Of a stretch of DNA of 20,878 nt, positions 11,901 to 20,323 are shown piece by piece (position 1 is the stretch's first letter; every line of letters begins with the position of its first letter). Source of the stretch: a virus; IMG/VR virus record IMGVR_UViG_3300042503_001359, positions 1 to 20,878 of that record. The stretch is one strand, 5' to 3'. A program made the position numbers and the translations under genes. The notes under the pieces are model-generated. The model did not search any database. It was not told the origin of the DNA and saw only the letters and a program-made list of their open reading frames with translations.

Positions 11901-12685
11901 GATTTTTCTGGTGAGGTTATTCTCCCAAGATATGGATCATAATTCATTAGATCTGTAATTTTTAAATTTGAACCATTTTGCTGCCAAAACTGTAATAACC
12001 CATCATGACTAGAACGATGGAAAATATCAATATGTTCTGGATGAATGGAAGATCCCAAAGCAATGCGATATAAGAAAATTGGAATGGAATATGTATTTCC
12101 AGAATTATAAATTAGGTCATCAGCAACTGCTCGTGGTTTTACACCATTATCAAGTTTATACTTTTCTCCCCTTATATGATGTTTAATTAATTTTTCTGCA
12201 TGATGACGAGAGATCATATAACAGGCAGTGGAAAAATCATTTACAAATCTTTTGTGCAATTGAACGTGAAGATTGCCAGTGCAAATAATTGCTAACTGAA
12301 TCACATCCCAATCATAAGGAATTAAAGAATAAAATTGACTCCAAGTAAAATCCCAATTTTTAACTATTTGAAGATCAACATCATCTTCCATAATAATTGC
12401 ATATGGACTATCTGATGTTTCATACCAGTGTTTAATTGCTTTCAAATGAGAAGTGGTACAACCAAGTTCACCAGAAGTCATCATTTGTGGATATCTCCCA
12501 GAGATAATATCACTCAAATCATCATCTCTACCATCATATGCAGAAATACGAGTATAGTTTTCAATCTCCCATTCTTTAAATTGGTCTTCCATATATTCTT
12601 TTCTTTCTGGTTGACCATCAAGATTCAGGTAATATATGGGTCCAATATTTTTAAGTTTATAAGAAGATTTATTAATCTCAGTCAT
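11897..12685 (-). CDS. Glycosyltransferase family 25
   Basis: The protein has 262 residues from the ATG at 12685, which overlaps the upstream stop as ATGA; an ATG at 12697 would add four residues. GT25 marks are clear: IYYLNLDGQPERKEYMEDQF near the start, SGELGCTTSHLKAIKHW, and the metal-binding MEDDVDL. A late helical region contains KPRAVADDLIY. Family members add galactose or glucose to lipopolysaccharide cores. Here it is the last gene of the ten-gene sugar operon and probably acts on the same glycan as the fucosyltransferase-like genes. The porin promoter starts within its last codons. Confidence 0.88.
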   Translation of the reverse strand: MTEINKSSYKLKNIGPIYYLNLDGQPERKEYMEDQFKEWEIENYTRISAYDGRDDDLSDIISGRYPQMMTSGELGCTTSHLKAIKHWYETSDSPYAIIMEDDVDLQIVKNWDFTWSQFYSLIPYDWDVIQLAIICTGNLHVQLHKRFVNDFSTACYMISRHHAEKLIKHHIRGEKYKLDNGVKPRAVADDLIYNSGNTYSIPIFLYRIALGSSIHPEHIDIFHRSSHDGLLQFWQQNGSNLKITDLMNYDPYLGRITSPEKS

Positions 12686-13539
12686 AGTACCATCCATTCA
12701 TCACAATACAAATCTTTAGTATCTTTGTCGGCATAATCTGGACCAAACCAGTTTTTAGGAGCAACTACAGGTCCTCTTCCATTCTGCAACCAAGCACCCC
12801 ACCAAGAAAGAGAACTATTAGCAATAATAGCACCAGAACAAAGAGACATCAAACATAAATCCACATAAGGTGTATATGATCCATCTGGATATTTTTCTTC
12901 AGGTTCTGATACAAAGAACCTATCTCCACTAAAAATTTCTTGCTCTTTTACCCATTCAGGAGAATCAGAACAAACAATAATAGGTTGATCTTCAGGAAAC
13001 TTCTCCAATGCCTTTTCATAATATTCCAAAGATTGAGGAGGATGTTGAGAAGAGCATTGAGTATAAGACCATTTAAATCCTCGTGCATCTATTAGATTTG
13101 GATCACCACGACGAACGTGAAGAAACAATGGAGGAGAATCCAATGAGTCAATCATTTCGGAGCAAGCAGTGAGAAACTCATCATAAAAAGTAAAGTCCCC
13201 ACGAATTTCACCTTCAATATCTTTAAAATATTTTTCGGATTGAAAAAATCCGTGAATACTTACATCATTAGGACAAAGATTATGCAATTCTCCATCATAA
13301 TGAAAATACTTTTCAACCACAATTGGTGCATGACCACCATCAAGTATACCAAAATTACTACTATTAAGAGAATCTAATTTAAAACATTTATTTAAACTAT
13401 AATTATCTACTCTAGGTGCATTAAAAGGTGGTATACAATACTCGTAACCCATTCTTCTAGCAATACCTTTAAGAGCAGCATATTGGAACATTTGATTCCC
13501 TAATCTTCCAATATTTCCCAATTGATTAAATGCCAACAT
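12682..13539 (-). CDS. GT11 alpha-1,2-fucosyltransferase-like enzyme (copy 3)
   Basis: This 285-residue GT11 protein has GRLGNQMFQYAALKGIA at the start. The GDP-sugar-binding LFLHVRRGDP is near residues 139-147, and the C-terminal block is IIANSSLSWWGAWL followed by VVAPKNWFG. GT11 enzymes transfer L-fucose from GDP-fucose to galactose. Its closest relative in the window is the gene at 15241-16110: FFQSEKYFKDIE and the NSS-x-SWWGAW block are shared. The start overlaps the previous gene by 14 bases. Donor and acceptor are inferred. Confidence 0.88.
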   Translation of the reverse strand: MLAFNQLGNIGRLGNQMFQYAALKGIARRMGYEYCIPPFNAPRVDNYSLNKCFKLDSLNSSNFGILDGGHAPIVVEKYFHYDGELHNLCPNDVSIHGFFQSEKYFKDIEGEIRGDFTFYDEFLTACSEMIDSLDSPPLFLHVRRGDPNLIDARGFKWSYTQCSSQHPPQSLEYYEKALEKFPEDQPIIVCSDSPEWVKEQEIFSGDRFFVSEPEEKYPDGSYTPYVDLCLMSLCSGAIIANSSLSWWGAWLQNGRGPVVAPKNWFGPDYADKDTKDLYCDEWMVL

Positions 13540-14347
13540 TTAATTCATTCCTCCTTTGTTTAACATATTCTTGTTTTTCATAATAGTCTATTATTGTTTC
13601 TTTGTCTTGGTTTCTCATCCATTGCCACAATTTATAATTATCAGAAAATTTAGGATTATTATAATGTGAATTAAATGTTCTTCCGTGTTCAAGGTGGAAT
13701 ATATCATCATTTATTCTACCAACAGTATAACCAAGAGAACTTAAACGATAATAAAATTCACAGTCTTCTGCACCCCAGGAAATGAAATTTTCATTCCACA
13801 TATAGCTGTCAATATAAACTTTTCTTTTTATCATCTGCCCCCATCCAATAGTAGAAGACCTTCTATTTGAATGAGATTTAAGTAGATTCAAATCAAATTT
13901 ATTCAAAATAAAATTATCCATCAATTCAGAAGAATAATCAACTGCCCATTGATATACTCCACAACCAAATGGATAAACTGCATCACATTGATTATCAGAT
14001 ATTGCTTGATAAGAGAACCCAATACTATCTTTTGGAACTACTATATCAACATCATAATTATAAACGACATCCGTTGTAGATAAACAAAGAAGGTCGTTTA
14101 AAATTTTAGTTTTATGAAAAAACTTTTCATCACTTTCTTCAAAATGATGAATTAATTTTGAAGTATCCGTATATTTTTTTATTTCTGGAAGTGCTCTAAA
14201 TTTAAAATGAGAATGAGAATCAACTTCTTTAACAATAACATTTGAATCAGGAAAAGTAGATAACAAATAAGTTATTGATGTAATAACATTTCTAAGTCTG
14301 TCTTCAGATTCTATCCTACAAGGTAAGAGAAATGATAAATTTTTCAT
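13526..14347 (-). CDS. GT-A fold glycosyltransferase (galactosyltransferase-like)
   Basis: The 273-residue protein has a GT-A layout. The N-terminus is LSFLLPCRIESEDRLRNV, and the metal-binding DxD is in VVYNYDVDIVVPKD. The acceptor-side block is ENFISWGAEDCEFYYRLSSL, followed by IFHLEHGR, which resembles the C-terminal galactosyltransferase (GT7/GT27-type) domain. It is cytoplasmic with no membrane segment. It lies between two GT11 genes and overlaps the downstream one by 14 bases. The sugar it moves is not evident; galactose or N-acetylhexosamine are likely from family behaviour. Confidence 0.78.
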   Translation of the reverse strand: MKNLSFLLPCRIESEDRLRNVITSITYLLSTFPDSNVIVKEVDSHSHFKFRALPEIKKYTDTSKLIHHFEESDEKFFHKTKILNDLLCLSTTDVVYNYDVDIVVPKDSIGFSYQAISDNQCDAVYPFGCGVYQWAVDYSSELMDNFILNKFDLNLLKSHSNRRSSTIGWGQMIKRKVYIDSYMWNENFISWGAEDCEFYYRLSSLGYTVGRINDDIFHLEHGRTFNSHYNNPKFSDNYKLWQWMRNQDKETIIDYYEKQEYVKQRRNELNVGI

Positions 14348-14370
14348 TATTTAAAAATATGTGCTCGTGA

Positions 14371-15228
14371 TTATACTGTAATAATATCCCTTTTAATTAT
14401 AACAGATCCTGGAGGATAATACCCAGAAGTGTCTAAATGACTTAATTTTTCCCCAAACCAAGGATCTGGAATACAAACTTTTTTGTCAATATTACTACCA
14501 AGGTAGGACATCCACCAAGAAAAAGTACTATTGGATATAATAAAGTCGCAACACAAAGATCCTATGCATAAGTCTAGGTGTCCTTTTTTTATTTCGTCAT
14601 TTTCTTCATCACAAAAAATAAAATTATTTTCTGTAAAAACTGTTTTACACCATTCAATATCATCAGAAATAACTACATACTGTCTATCATTACCTAATAT
14701 TTGAATACATTCAAAATAGTATTTTTCTGTACAAGGGGGATGATGATCTTGAAATTTTATAAAATCTCCTCTTCTAATGTTCAAACAAACAGGATGATCT
14801 GTATTATTTTTTCTATGGAAACTGGTTGCATCTTCTAAGATTTGTTCTTTGAACGTAAAGTCTTTTCTTACTTCCTCTTCTGCATTTTCAAAATACTTAT
14901 AACTTTCAAAATTACCAGTTAAGCTTGCGTTATCTGGACATTCATTAAACAATTCCTCACAAAATTCATGCTGATGTACATCAACTTCGTAACCATCAAT
15001 TAAACCAAATCTACCATTTAAATGATTTAGATCAAAGAGATGTTGAAGTTGATGGTAAAAAGTAGTGATATTATTATTCACATCATATCTGTGAAACCAA
15101 GGAACGTGAGAATGATCTGGAATGCAATGTTCATATCCCATATTCTTTGATATCCCAACCAAAGAAGCATATTGGAACATTTGATTACCAAGTCTTCCCC
15201 TAGATCCCAGGGCATTCATACCAATCAT
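14371..15228 (-). CDS. GT11 alpha-1,2-fucosyltransferase-like enzyme (copy 2, divergent)
   Basis: This second GT11 protein has 285 residues, with GRLGNQMFQYASLVGIS, CLNIRRGDFIKF and IISNSTFSWWMSYLG. It keeps the RRGD and NS-x-SWW motifs but diverges from the other two copies: an extended His-rich N-terminal region, and MSYL where the others have GAWL. A different acceptor is therefore likely. An in-frame ATG three codons later is an alternative start. It is separated by short gaps from its neighbours in the sugar operon. Confidence 0.86.
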   Translation of the reverse strand: MIGMNALGSRGRLGNQMFQYASLVGISKNMGYEHCIPDHSHVPWFHRYDVNNNITTFYHQLQHLFDLNHLNGRFGLIDGYEVDVHQHEFCEELFNECPDNASLTGNFESYKYFENAEEEVRKDFTFKEQILEDATSFHRKNNTDHPVCLNIRRGDFIKFQDHHPPCTEKYYFECIQILGNDRQYVVISDDIEWCKTVFTENNFIFCDEENDEIKKGHLDLCIGSLCCDFIISNSTFSWWMSYLGSNIDKKVCIPDPWFGEKLSHLDTSGYYPPGSVIIKRDIITV

Positions 15229-15240
15229 ATAAAATACCCC

Positions 15241-16110
15241 TCAACCAGCATCATCAATTTCAATCCAGTCATTTGGAATCAAATCCGACATATCATAATG
15301 ACTAAATTGATTACCAAACCATTTTTTAGGTGCAATGACTTTCTTATCTTTGTTCTTAATTAACCAAGCACCCCACCAAGAGAATGAAGAATTGGCAATA
15401 ATTGCATCAGTACAAAGACTCATTAAACACAAATCAGTCCAAGGAACTCTTTGACCATCATAAAATTCATCAGTAGTTTCAGAAAGAATAAATCTATCTG
15501 GTGCAAAAAACTCTTGCTCTTTACACCACTCAATAACATCAGAAAATACAATTACGGGAATATCATCTGGGAATTCTGCCAATGCCTTTTCATAATAATC
15601 CCAAGTCTGGAGTGGATGGGCATTTTGTAAATTTACATATGCCCAAGAAAGTTTTGGATCTCCTCTACGAATGTGAAGAAAGATCTTGCGTCCATCACCA
15701 AGAGAATCAATCATCTCTTTACAAGGTTCAAAAATTTCATCTCTAAATTTAAAATCTTCACGAATTTCATCTTCAATATTTTTGAAATATTTTTCAGACT
15801 GAAAATATCCATCAAGATTAATATTATCTGGGCAGTTATCAAACAATTCTTGATTAAAATGAAACTCCTTCCAAACTGCCCATTGATTTGTATTTTGAAT
15901 TCCTTGGTGATTTTCGGTTGCGTGAACCATCTCAAAGGTATCAAACATACAATAATTATTTTCTTCACCAAAATCACCTATACCACCAGCATCAGGAGGA
16001 GGAATAACCCAGTCAAATCCACGATTAGCAGCAACTCCCCTTAGTGCTGCATATTGAAACATCTGATTACCAAGACGACCAGACTTACCAAGTTTGTTAA
16101 AACTCAACAT
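15241..16110 (-). CDS. GT11 alpha-1,2-fucosyltransferase-like enzyme (copy 1)
   Basis: This GT11 protein has 289 residues, with GRLGNQMFQYAALRGVA, IFLHIRRGDPKLSW and IIANSSFSWWGAWL. The start has a good GGAGA ribosome site. It is a close paralogue of the gene at 12682-13539 and more distant from the one between them. The order copy 1, copy 2, GT-A, copy 3 suggests an old duplication with an insertion or rearrangement. It would transfer fucose, or possibly L-galactose, from a GDP-sugar. Confidence 0.88.
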   Translation of the reverse strand: MLSFNKLGKSGRLGNQMFQYAALRGVAANRGFDWVIPPPDAGGIGDFGEENNYCMFDTFEMVHATENHQGIQNTNQWAVWKEFHFNQELFDNCPDNINLDGYFQSEKYFKNIEDEIREDFKFRDEIFEPCKEMIDSLGDGRKIFLHIRRGDPKLSWAYVNLQNAHPLQTWDYYEKALAEFPDDIPVIVFSDVIEWCKEQEFFAPDRFILSETTDEFYDGQRVPWTDLCLMSLCTDAIIANSSFSWWGAWLIKNKDKKVIAPKKWFGNQFSHYDMSDLIPNDWIEIDDAG

Positions 16111-16130
16111 TATATTATCTCCAGATGTTT

Positions 16131-16931
16131 TTATTTAAAATAATTGGTATAGATGAAATCCTCTGCAACGGGAAGATTTAAAGAACGTTCAAAATTATCT
16201 TTAACTGCATCCATTTTAGAATAATAAAGGTCTTCTGTCAATGAGGAGATATCAAAATCATCATCTAAGAATATGATTCCGTCTTCATTGAAATACTCAG
16301 TAATTCCTTTACATCCGTAAAAAATTGGAATAGTTCCAGCAGCAAAACAATCTGTGATTTTCTCAGTGAAATAAGTATCATAGACTGCGTTTTCTACTGC
16401 AATAGAGAACATATAATCCTTTAGTGCTTCTTCTTTACAAGAAATATCTCGGATACCCCTACCAAACAAATCAACTTGGTCTTTGAACTTATTCACAAAC
16501 TCAAGTCTCTTTATATGCCCAGGAACCATAGACTTATTTGATGACACCATAGAGACCAATTTGGTCTTCTCAAATATCTGTCTGTCTACAACCCAAGGTG
16601 CAGCATTGCTGAGTGCATAGTTAATCTTAGGATACTTCTCGCACAATTCTCTATCACAACTAAAAATACCATCAACTCTGGTAGCAGCAAACTCATAATT
16701 TTTAATAATCCAATCATAGATTGGTTTGATGATTTGCTTGGATTCCAACAACCAAATATAAGTGGGTTTGGTTTGAACCGTAGAAAATGCTTCCAGAGAA
16801 CGTTGATTTACATAGAAATTAACTTCTCCAGAACCATCATAAACCCACTCAGTAAACTTAGAAGTATTGTTGTATGAAGTAGAAGGTAGAAGAGAGTCGT
16901 TACAATAAAGATTAATCTTAAATTTGCTCAT
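16131..16931 (-). CDS. GT10 alpha-1,3-fucosyltransferase-like enzyme
   Basis: The 266-residue protein carries the GT10 C-terminal signature: MFSIAVENAVYDTYFTEKIT, then DCFAAGTIPIFYGCKGITEY and GIIFLDDDFD. The KLVSMVSSNKS strand before it fits the GDP-binding domain. GT10 enzymes transfer L-fucose in alpha-1,3/4 linkage. The N-terminal acceptor domain is short, as in bacterial members. It overlaps the SDR gene by 14 bases. Together with the GT11 genes it points to a fucose-like glycan. Confidence 0.85.
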   Translation of the reverse strand: MSKFKINLYCNDSLLPSTSYNNTSKFTEWVYDGSGEVNFYVNQRSLEAFSTVQTKPTYIWLLESKQIIKPIYDWIIKNYEFAATRVDGIFSCDRELCEKYPKINYALSNAAPWVVDRQIFEKTKLVSMVSSNKSMVPGHIKRLEFVNKFKDQVDLFGRGIRDISCKEEALKDYMFSIAVENAVYDTYFTEKITDCFAAGTIPIFYGCKGITEYFNEDGIIFLDDDFDISSLTEDLYYSKMDAVKDNFERSLNLPVAEDFIYTNYFK

Positions 16932-17766
16932 TCTTCATTGCCTCAAAGACTTTAGCAATTCCTTGCTCAATAGTTGTTTTTGGCATCCACCACTTAGTCA
17001 AATATGTATCTGGAAGATTTCTTTTATCCATTTGAACAGAATCTTTTTCTTCTGATGGTTGAACTTTAATTTCTTTTCCAATCAAATTAAATTGACCAGA
17101 AATAATATTTGCAATATCAAGAATCTTTGTGGAATGGAAACTTGTGATATGGAGATTATCTTCCGAAGTAAAGTCATTATAGTTTTCCATAATTGCTTCA
17201 AGTGCTTCACAGCAATCTTCAGCATAAAGGAATTCACGTTCTTCTTTACCATCGGTAAGCATATCAATTACACCAGTCTCAAATCCTTTACGAATAAAGT
17301 CAGTAATAACGTGTGCTTTATCGTGGTCTTTTTCGATGCCATACACATTCCAGAACTTAACAATAAGTCCATTAAGAGACTTAGTATAAAGTTCTCCAAC
17401 ATTCTTCAGAACTCCATATGGAGAATAACTCATATTGCTCATCTGAGATGAAGCAAATACAAATCTCTTATTGTACTTTTTAAGAAGTCCAAAAGCATTT
17501 GCCATCAGACGTGCATTGTTATCAATGAACTGGAATGTGTGCTGATACTTTTTAAGGTATCTAGAACCACCCACATCAAATGCAAGGAAGAATACAAAGT
17601 CAGAATCTTTGATGTTATCTTCCAGATTTTGATTTGGGATAACTGTCATATCCTGTTCTGGTCCATTCACAACATCAAATTCATTGACGGTATGACCTTT
17701 CCCACGAAGATATTCGGTCAGGTATGCTCCAACCTGACCACTTGAACCTAATACTGAGATTTTCAT
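16918..17766 (-). CDS. Extended short-chain dehydrogenase/epimerase (nucleotide-sugar type)
   Basis: The 282-residue protein has the NAD-binding GSSGQVGAYL at residues 7-16 and the catalytic Tyr117 and Lys121 in SPYGVLKNVGE. The preceding SSQMSN supplies the Ser. VKFWNVYG and REFLYAEDCCEA are typical of nucleotide-sugar epimerases/dehydratases. The substrate is not clear. It may be a 4-reductase or epimerase acting with the GDP-mannose epimerase-like gene at the head of the operon. It is coupled by a four-base overlap to the TylF-like methyltransferase. Confidence 0.85.
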   Translation of the reverse strand: MKISVLGSSGQVGAYLTEYLRGKGHTVNEFDVVNGPEQDMTVIPNQNLEDNIKDSDFVFFLAFDVGGSRYLKKYQHTFQFIDNNARLMANAFGLLKKYNKRFVFASSQMSNMSYSPYGVLKNVGELYTKSLNGLIVKFWNVYGIEKDHDKAHVITDFIRKGFETGVIDMLTDGKEEREFLYAEDCCEALEAIMENYNDFTSEDNLHITSFHSTKILDIANIISGQFNLIGKEIKVQPSEEKDSVQMDKRNLPDTYLTKWWMPKTTIEQGIAKVFEAMKNEQI

Positions 17767-18455
17767 TCTAAGCTATCTACTATCCAAAGAGTTTGTACGT
17801 GTGGGTAAGAATTCCCACTTTGATATAATTTAGTCATAGAGATTCCCCACTGGTCTAGAATCTCTTTATGTGCTCTGGATTCTCCATCTTTGAATTCTTC
17901 AAACCCAGGAGTTCCACCCCAATCATCATACCCAATTAGTGTTCCAGGAACAATCAAATTATTCTCCATCAAATAATTAAATGCATATTTTGTTGGGGAA
18001 TAAATGTCCAAATCAAAATCAACGTAAAATGCTGGTTTTAAATCTTTTTGTTTTGGGAGAGTTTCCTCAACAAGTCCAGCAACAACAGATACTTTACTTT
18101 GATTATTTTTATTCGTAAAGATAGTTTGAACTTCTTTCTGAATATGATTTGCACACTCATCTGGAGTATCCAAACTCATATGCTTAAGAACATTAAATTC
18201 ATCTGGGAAAATATCTGGATTCCAAGAATCTTGGAAAATGGGTTCTGCAGTTTCTTTTGGCATTCCAGTAAAAACATCAAACCCGTGAAAAGTATTAACT
18301 TCTATTTTATGCTTGTTTAGAATAGAAGCAATTTCTTTCATTGATCCACCATTAAAAACACCAAATTGATAAACGTCGTAATTTACCAATTCTTCTTTTT
18401 CAAAACTATTAAAATCATTAATTGCAATGTCTAATAGAGCAGTTCTCCATCCCAT
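17763..18455 (-). CDS. TylF/MycF-like sugar O-methyltransferase
   Basis: This 230-residue class I methyltransferase resembles the TylF (macrocin O-methyltransferase) family. It has QFGVFNGGSMKEIA as the SAM-binding loop and FHGFDVFTGMP. FYVDFDLDIYSPTKYAFNYL and IGYDDWGG supply metal-binding acidic residues. TylF-family enzymes methylate sugar hydroxyls. In this operon it probably caps or modifies a sugar of the glycan, which could mask it from host or rival recognition. It is coupled to the SDR gene (ATGA). Confidence 0.85.
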   Translation of the reverse strand: MGWRTALLDIAINDFNSFEKEELVNYDVYQFGVFNGGSMKEIASILNKHKIEVNTFHGFDVFTGMPKETAEPIFQDSWNPDIFPDEFNVLKHMSLDTPDECANHIQKEVQTIFTNKNNQSKVSVVAGLVEETLPKQKDLKPAFYVDFDLDIYSPTKYAFNYLMENNLIVPGTLIGYDDWGGTPGFEEFKDGESRAHKEILDQWGISMTKLYQSGNSYPHVQTLWIVDSLE

Positions 18456-18482
18456 TTGTTAGTACCAATAAAAATATAAAAA

Positions 18483-19079
18483 TTAAGTGTTAATGATGAT
18501 CAACTTATCATCCCATCCACCAAAATCATAAACTTCAGCAGTATCTTGATATTTTTCATCAACGTATTCAAACAAATCGTCATGAGGATACCGAACATCT
18601 TCAATGACAATAACCCCACCTTCATTCATTTTGGAGGTATACAGTTCTAAAAGTTTAATGTGACTCTCAAAACTATGCGGTCCATCATCTATTAAAATAT
18701 CAATTTTTTCAGGAAGTTTTTTTAATGCTTCTTCTTCATATGCATTACCAACTATATACTGAACATTTTTACCAGAAGTCCATTCATCATTTACTGGAAT
18801 ATCATTTTCATTATTATCCGACAAATCATCCATTCCAATAATAGTTGAATTTTCTGAAAAATAATTTTTCCATAGGCATAGAGATGCTCCACTTCGCACA
18901 CCTATTTCAACTAAAACTATATCTTTGGATTTATATTTTTTGAAATTTTCTTCATAGTATCCCTTTACATAACTATGACTTGTTCCCTTATCTGTTCCAA
19001 AGTCTGGTTTATTTGGGTAAAAATAAGTGTTTAACTTGAACTCCTCTAGAATCTTCTCAAGAGTTTTATCATTTTCCAT
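18483..19079 (-). CDS. Class I SAM-dependent methyltransferase
   Basis: The 198-residue protein has a SAM-binding region (IVLVEIGVRSGASLCLWKNY) and an acidic loop (STIIGMDDLSD). ILIDDGPHSFESH carries a metal-binding Asp pair, and GGVIVIEDV a later strand. This layout is seen in CmcI/rhamnosyl O-methyltransferase-like and mycinamicin methyltransferases. It is the second methyltransferase of the operon and overlaps the epimerase gene by 11 bases. The acceptor is inferred to be a sugar. Confidence 0.82.
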   Translation of the reverse strand: MENDKTLEKILEEFKLNTYFYPNKPDFGTDKGTSHSYVKGYYEENFKKYKSKDIVLVEIGVRSGASLCLWKNYFSENSTIIGMDDLSDNNENDIPVNDEWTSGKNVQYIVGNAYEEEALKKLPEKIDILIDDGPHSFESHIKLLELYTSKMNEGGVIVIEDVRYPHDDLFEYVDEKYQDTAEVYDFGGWDDKLIIINT

Positions 19080-20118
19080 TGTTCAATTGCTCCATAATCC
19101 AGTTATAAGTTTTACTAATTCCCTCTTCAAGAGTTTGCGAATAATCCCATCCAAGTTTTTCACGAATCAAATCATTATTTGAATTACGACCACGAACTCC
19201 GAGAGGACCATCAATATGATTCTTCTCTACAGTTTTACCAGAAACTTTAGCAGCAGTATCTACAAGTTGGTTAATGGTTACCATTTCTTCTGATCCAATG
19301 TTAACTGGTCCAATGAAATCGGAACCCATCATTCTTCTAGTTGCTTCAATGCACTCGTCAATATAGAGGAAAGATCTTGTTTGTTCACCATCTCCCCATA
19401 CTTCAATAGTGCCCCCTTCAGTCGGAAGATATGCCACTTTTCTACAAATCGCAGCAGGAGCCTTTTCTCGTCCACCTTCCCAGGTCCCCTCTGGTCCAAA
19501 GATGTTATGATATCTAGCAACACGTACAGGAATGCCGTAATTCCGATTGTAAGCAAAATATAGACGCTCACTAAAAAGTTTTTCCCAACCGTATTCAGAG
19601 TCTGGATTGGCAGGATAAGCAGAAGACTCCCTACAATCAGGATTATCGGGATCAAGTTGGTTATGCTCAGGATACATGCAAGCAGAACCAGAATAGAAAA
19701 TTTTAGTAGTATTCTTACCGACTCTTTCATTTAATTTACGTTGTTCCTCAAGAACGTTCAAGTTTATTGACACTGAATTATGCATAATGTCTGCATCATT
19801 CTCACCAGTGAAGACAAATCCTGCTCCACCCATATCAGCAGCAAATTGATATACCTCATCAAATGCTTGAATATAACGATAGGGAACATGATTATAAAAA
19901 TTACCACGATCACCCTTATATTCAAGGACACGACTAACAAAATCTACATCACGCAAATCTCCTTGGACAAATTCATTTGCCTCTGTAGGAGAAAACTCAG
20001 GATACTTAAGATCTACACCTCGAACCCAATATCCCTCAGAACGTAATCTACGAACCATATGACTTCCAATAAAGCCACCAGCACCAAGAACGAGTGCTGT
20101 TTTAACATATTGACTCAT
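19069..20118 (-). CDS. GDP-mannose 3,5-epimerase-like enzyme
   Basis: The 349-residue extended SDR has GAGGFIG (12-18), FAADMGGAGFVFTGENDADI, and Cys147 in SGSACMYPEHNQLD. Tyr176 and Lys180 lie in YGWEK, and Lys219 in WEGGREKAPAAICRK. GEQTRSFLYIDECIEA and GPLGVRGRNSNNDLI follow. These blocks closely follow plant GDP-mannose 3,5-epimerase, including the Cys and Lys used for epimerisation. That enzyme makes GDP-L-galactose (and GDP-L-gulose). About 15-20 extra residues near 66-85 are an apparent insertion. As first gene of the operon it would supply the donor sugar; an epimerase for another GDP- or dTDP-sugar is the alternative. Confidence 0.88.
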   Translation of the reverse strand: MSQYVKTALVLGAGGFIGSHMVRRLRSEGYWVRGVDLKYPEFSPTEANEFVQGDLRDVDFVSRVLEYKGDRGNFYNHVPYRYIQAFDEVYQFAADMGGAGFVFTGENDADIMHNSVSINLNVLEEQRKLNERVGKNTTKIFYSGSACMYPEHNQLDPDNPDCRESSAYPANPDSEYGWEKLFSERLYFAYNRNYGIPVRVARYHNIFGPEGTWEGGREKAPAAICRKVAYLPTEGGTIEVWGDGEQTRSFLYIDECIEATRRMMGSDFIGPVNIGSEEMVTINQLVDTAAKVSGKTVEKNHIDGPLGVRGRNSNNDLIREKLGWDYSQTLEEGISKTYNWIMEQLNNGK

Positions 20119-20153
20119 TTTTTAATCAAGAAAATAATAATTCTTTAGTATAT

Positions 20154-20182
20154 ATCATACTAAAAAAGGGGGGTCTTGTAAA
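20154..20182 (-). promoter_or_regulatory. Promoter of the sugar operon
   Basis: A -35 TTTACA (20182-20177), a 17-base spacer and -10 TATGAT (20159-20154). The -35 lies in the loop of the preceding terminator, as at 10260-10288. An inverted repeat TTAGTAT / ATACTAA (20145-20163) overlaps the -10 and might be an operator. The leader to the epimerase ATG is about 30 bases. Confidence 0.62.
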
Positions 20183-20190
20183 CCCCCCTT
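20162..20190 (-). terminator. Terminator upstream of the sugar operon
   Basis: A strong stem AAGGGGGGT / ACCCCCCTT with a 7-base loop is followed by six Ts on the minus strand. It ends transcripts coming from the 20201-20878 genes. Confidence 0.87.
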
Positions 20191-20200
20191 ATAATAAATT

Positions 20201-20323
20201 TTATTTTTTAACTGGAATAATAACCAGGCGGGAGTTATCCCATCCGCACCACCAATTCTTTAGAGAAATTGGAAACTCAATCAGTTGTTCGATTTCTTGG
20301 CTCCACCACCTAGTTTTACTTAA
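20201..20323 (-). other. Open reading frame without a start (possible gene remnant)
   Basis: Between the small membrane gene and the terminator, one minus-strand frame stays open to a TAA at 20203-20201. It encodes a Trp-rich, protein-like stretch (RWWSQEIEQLIEFPISLKNW, then CGWDNSRLVIIPVKK). It has no ATG or GTG; an in-frame TAG lies just upstream at 20326. It begins within the last codons of the upstream gene in a +1 frame. It may be the decayed or frameshifted end of a gene, or be reached by ribosomal frameshifting. Confidence 0.35.

Noticed and set aside
11387-11914. 175-residue plus-strand frame antisense to the porin start
   Set aside because: Cys-rich and unprotein-like, opposite the SLH and signal-peptide region of a clear gene; a shadow of porin codon use.
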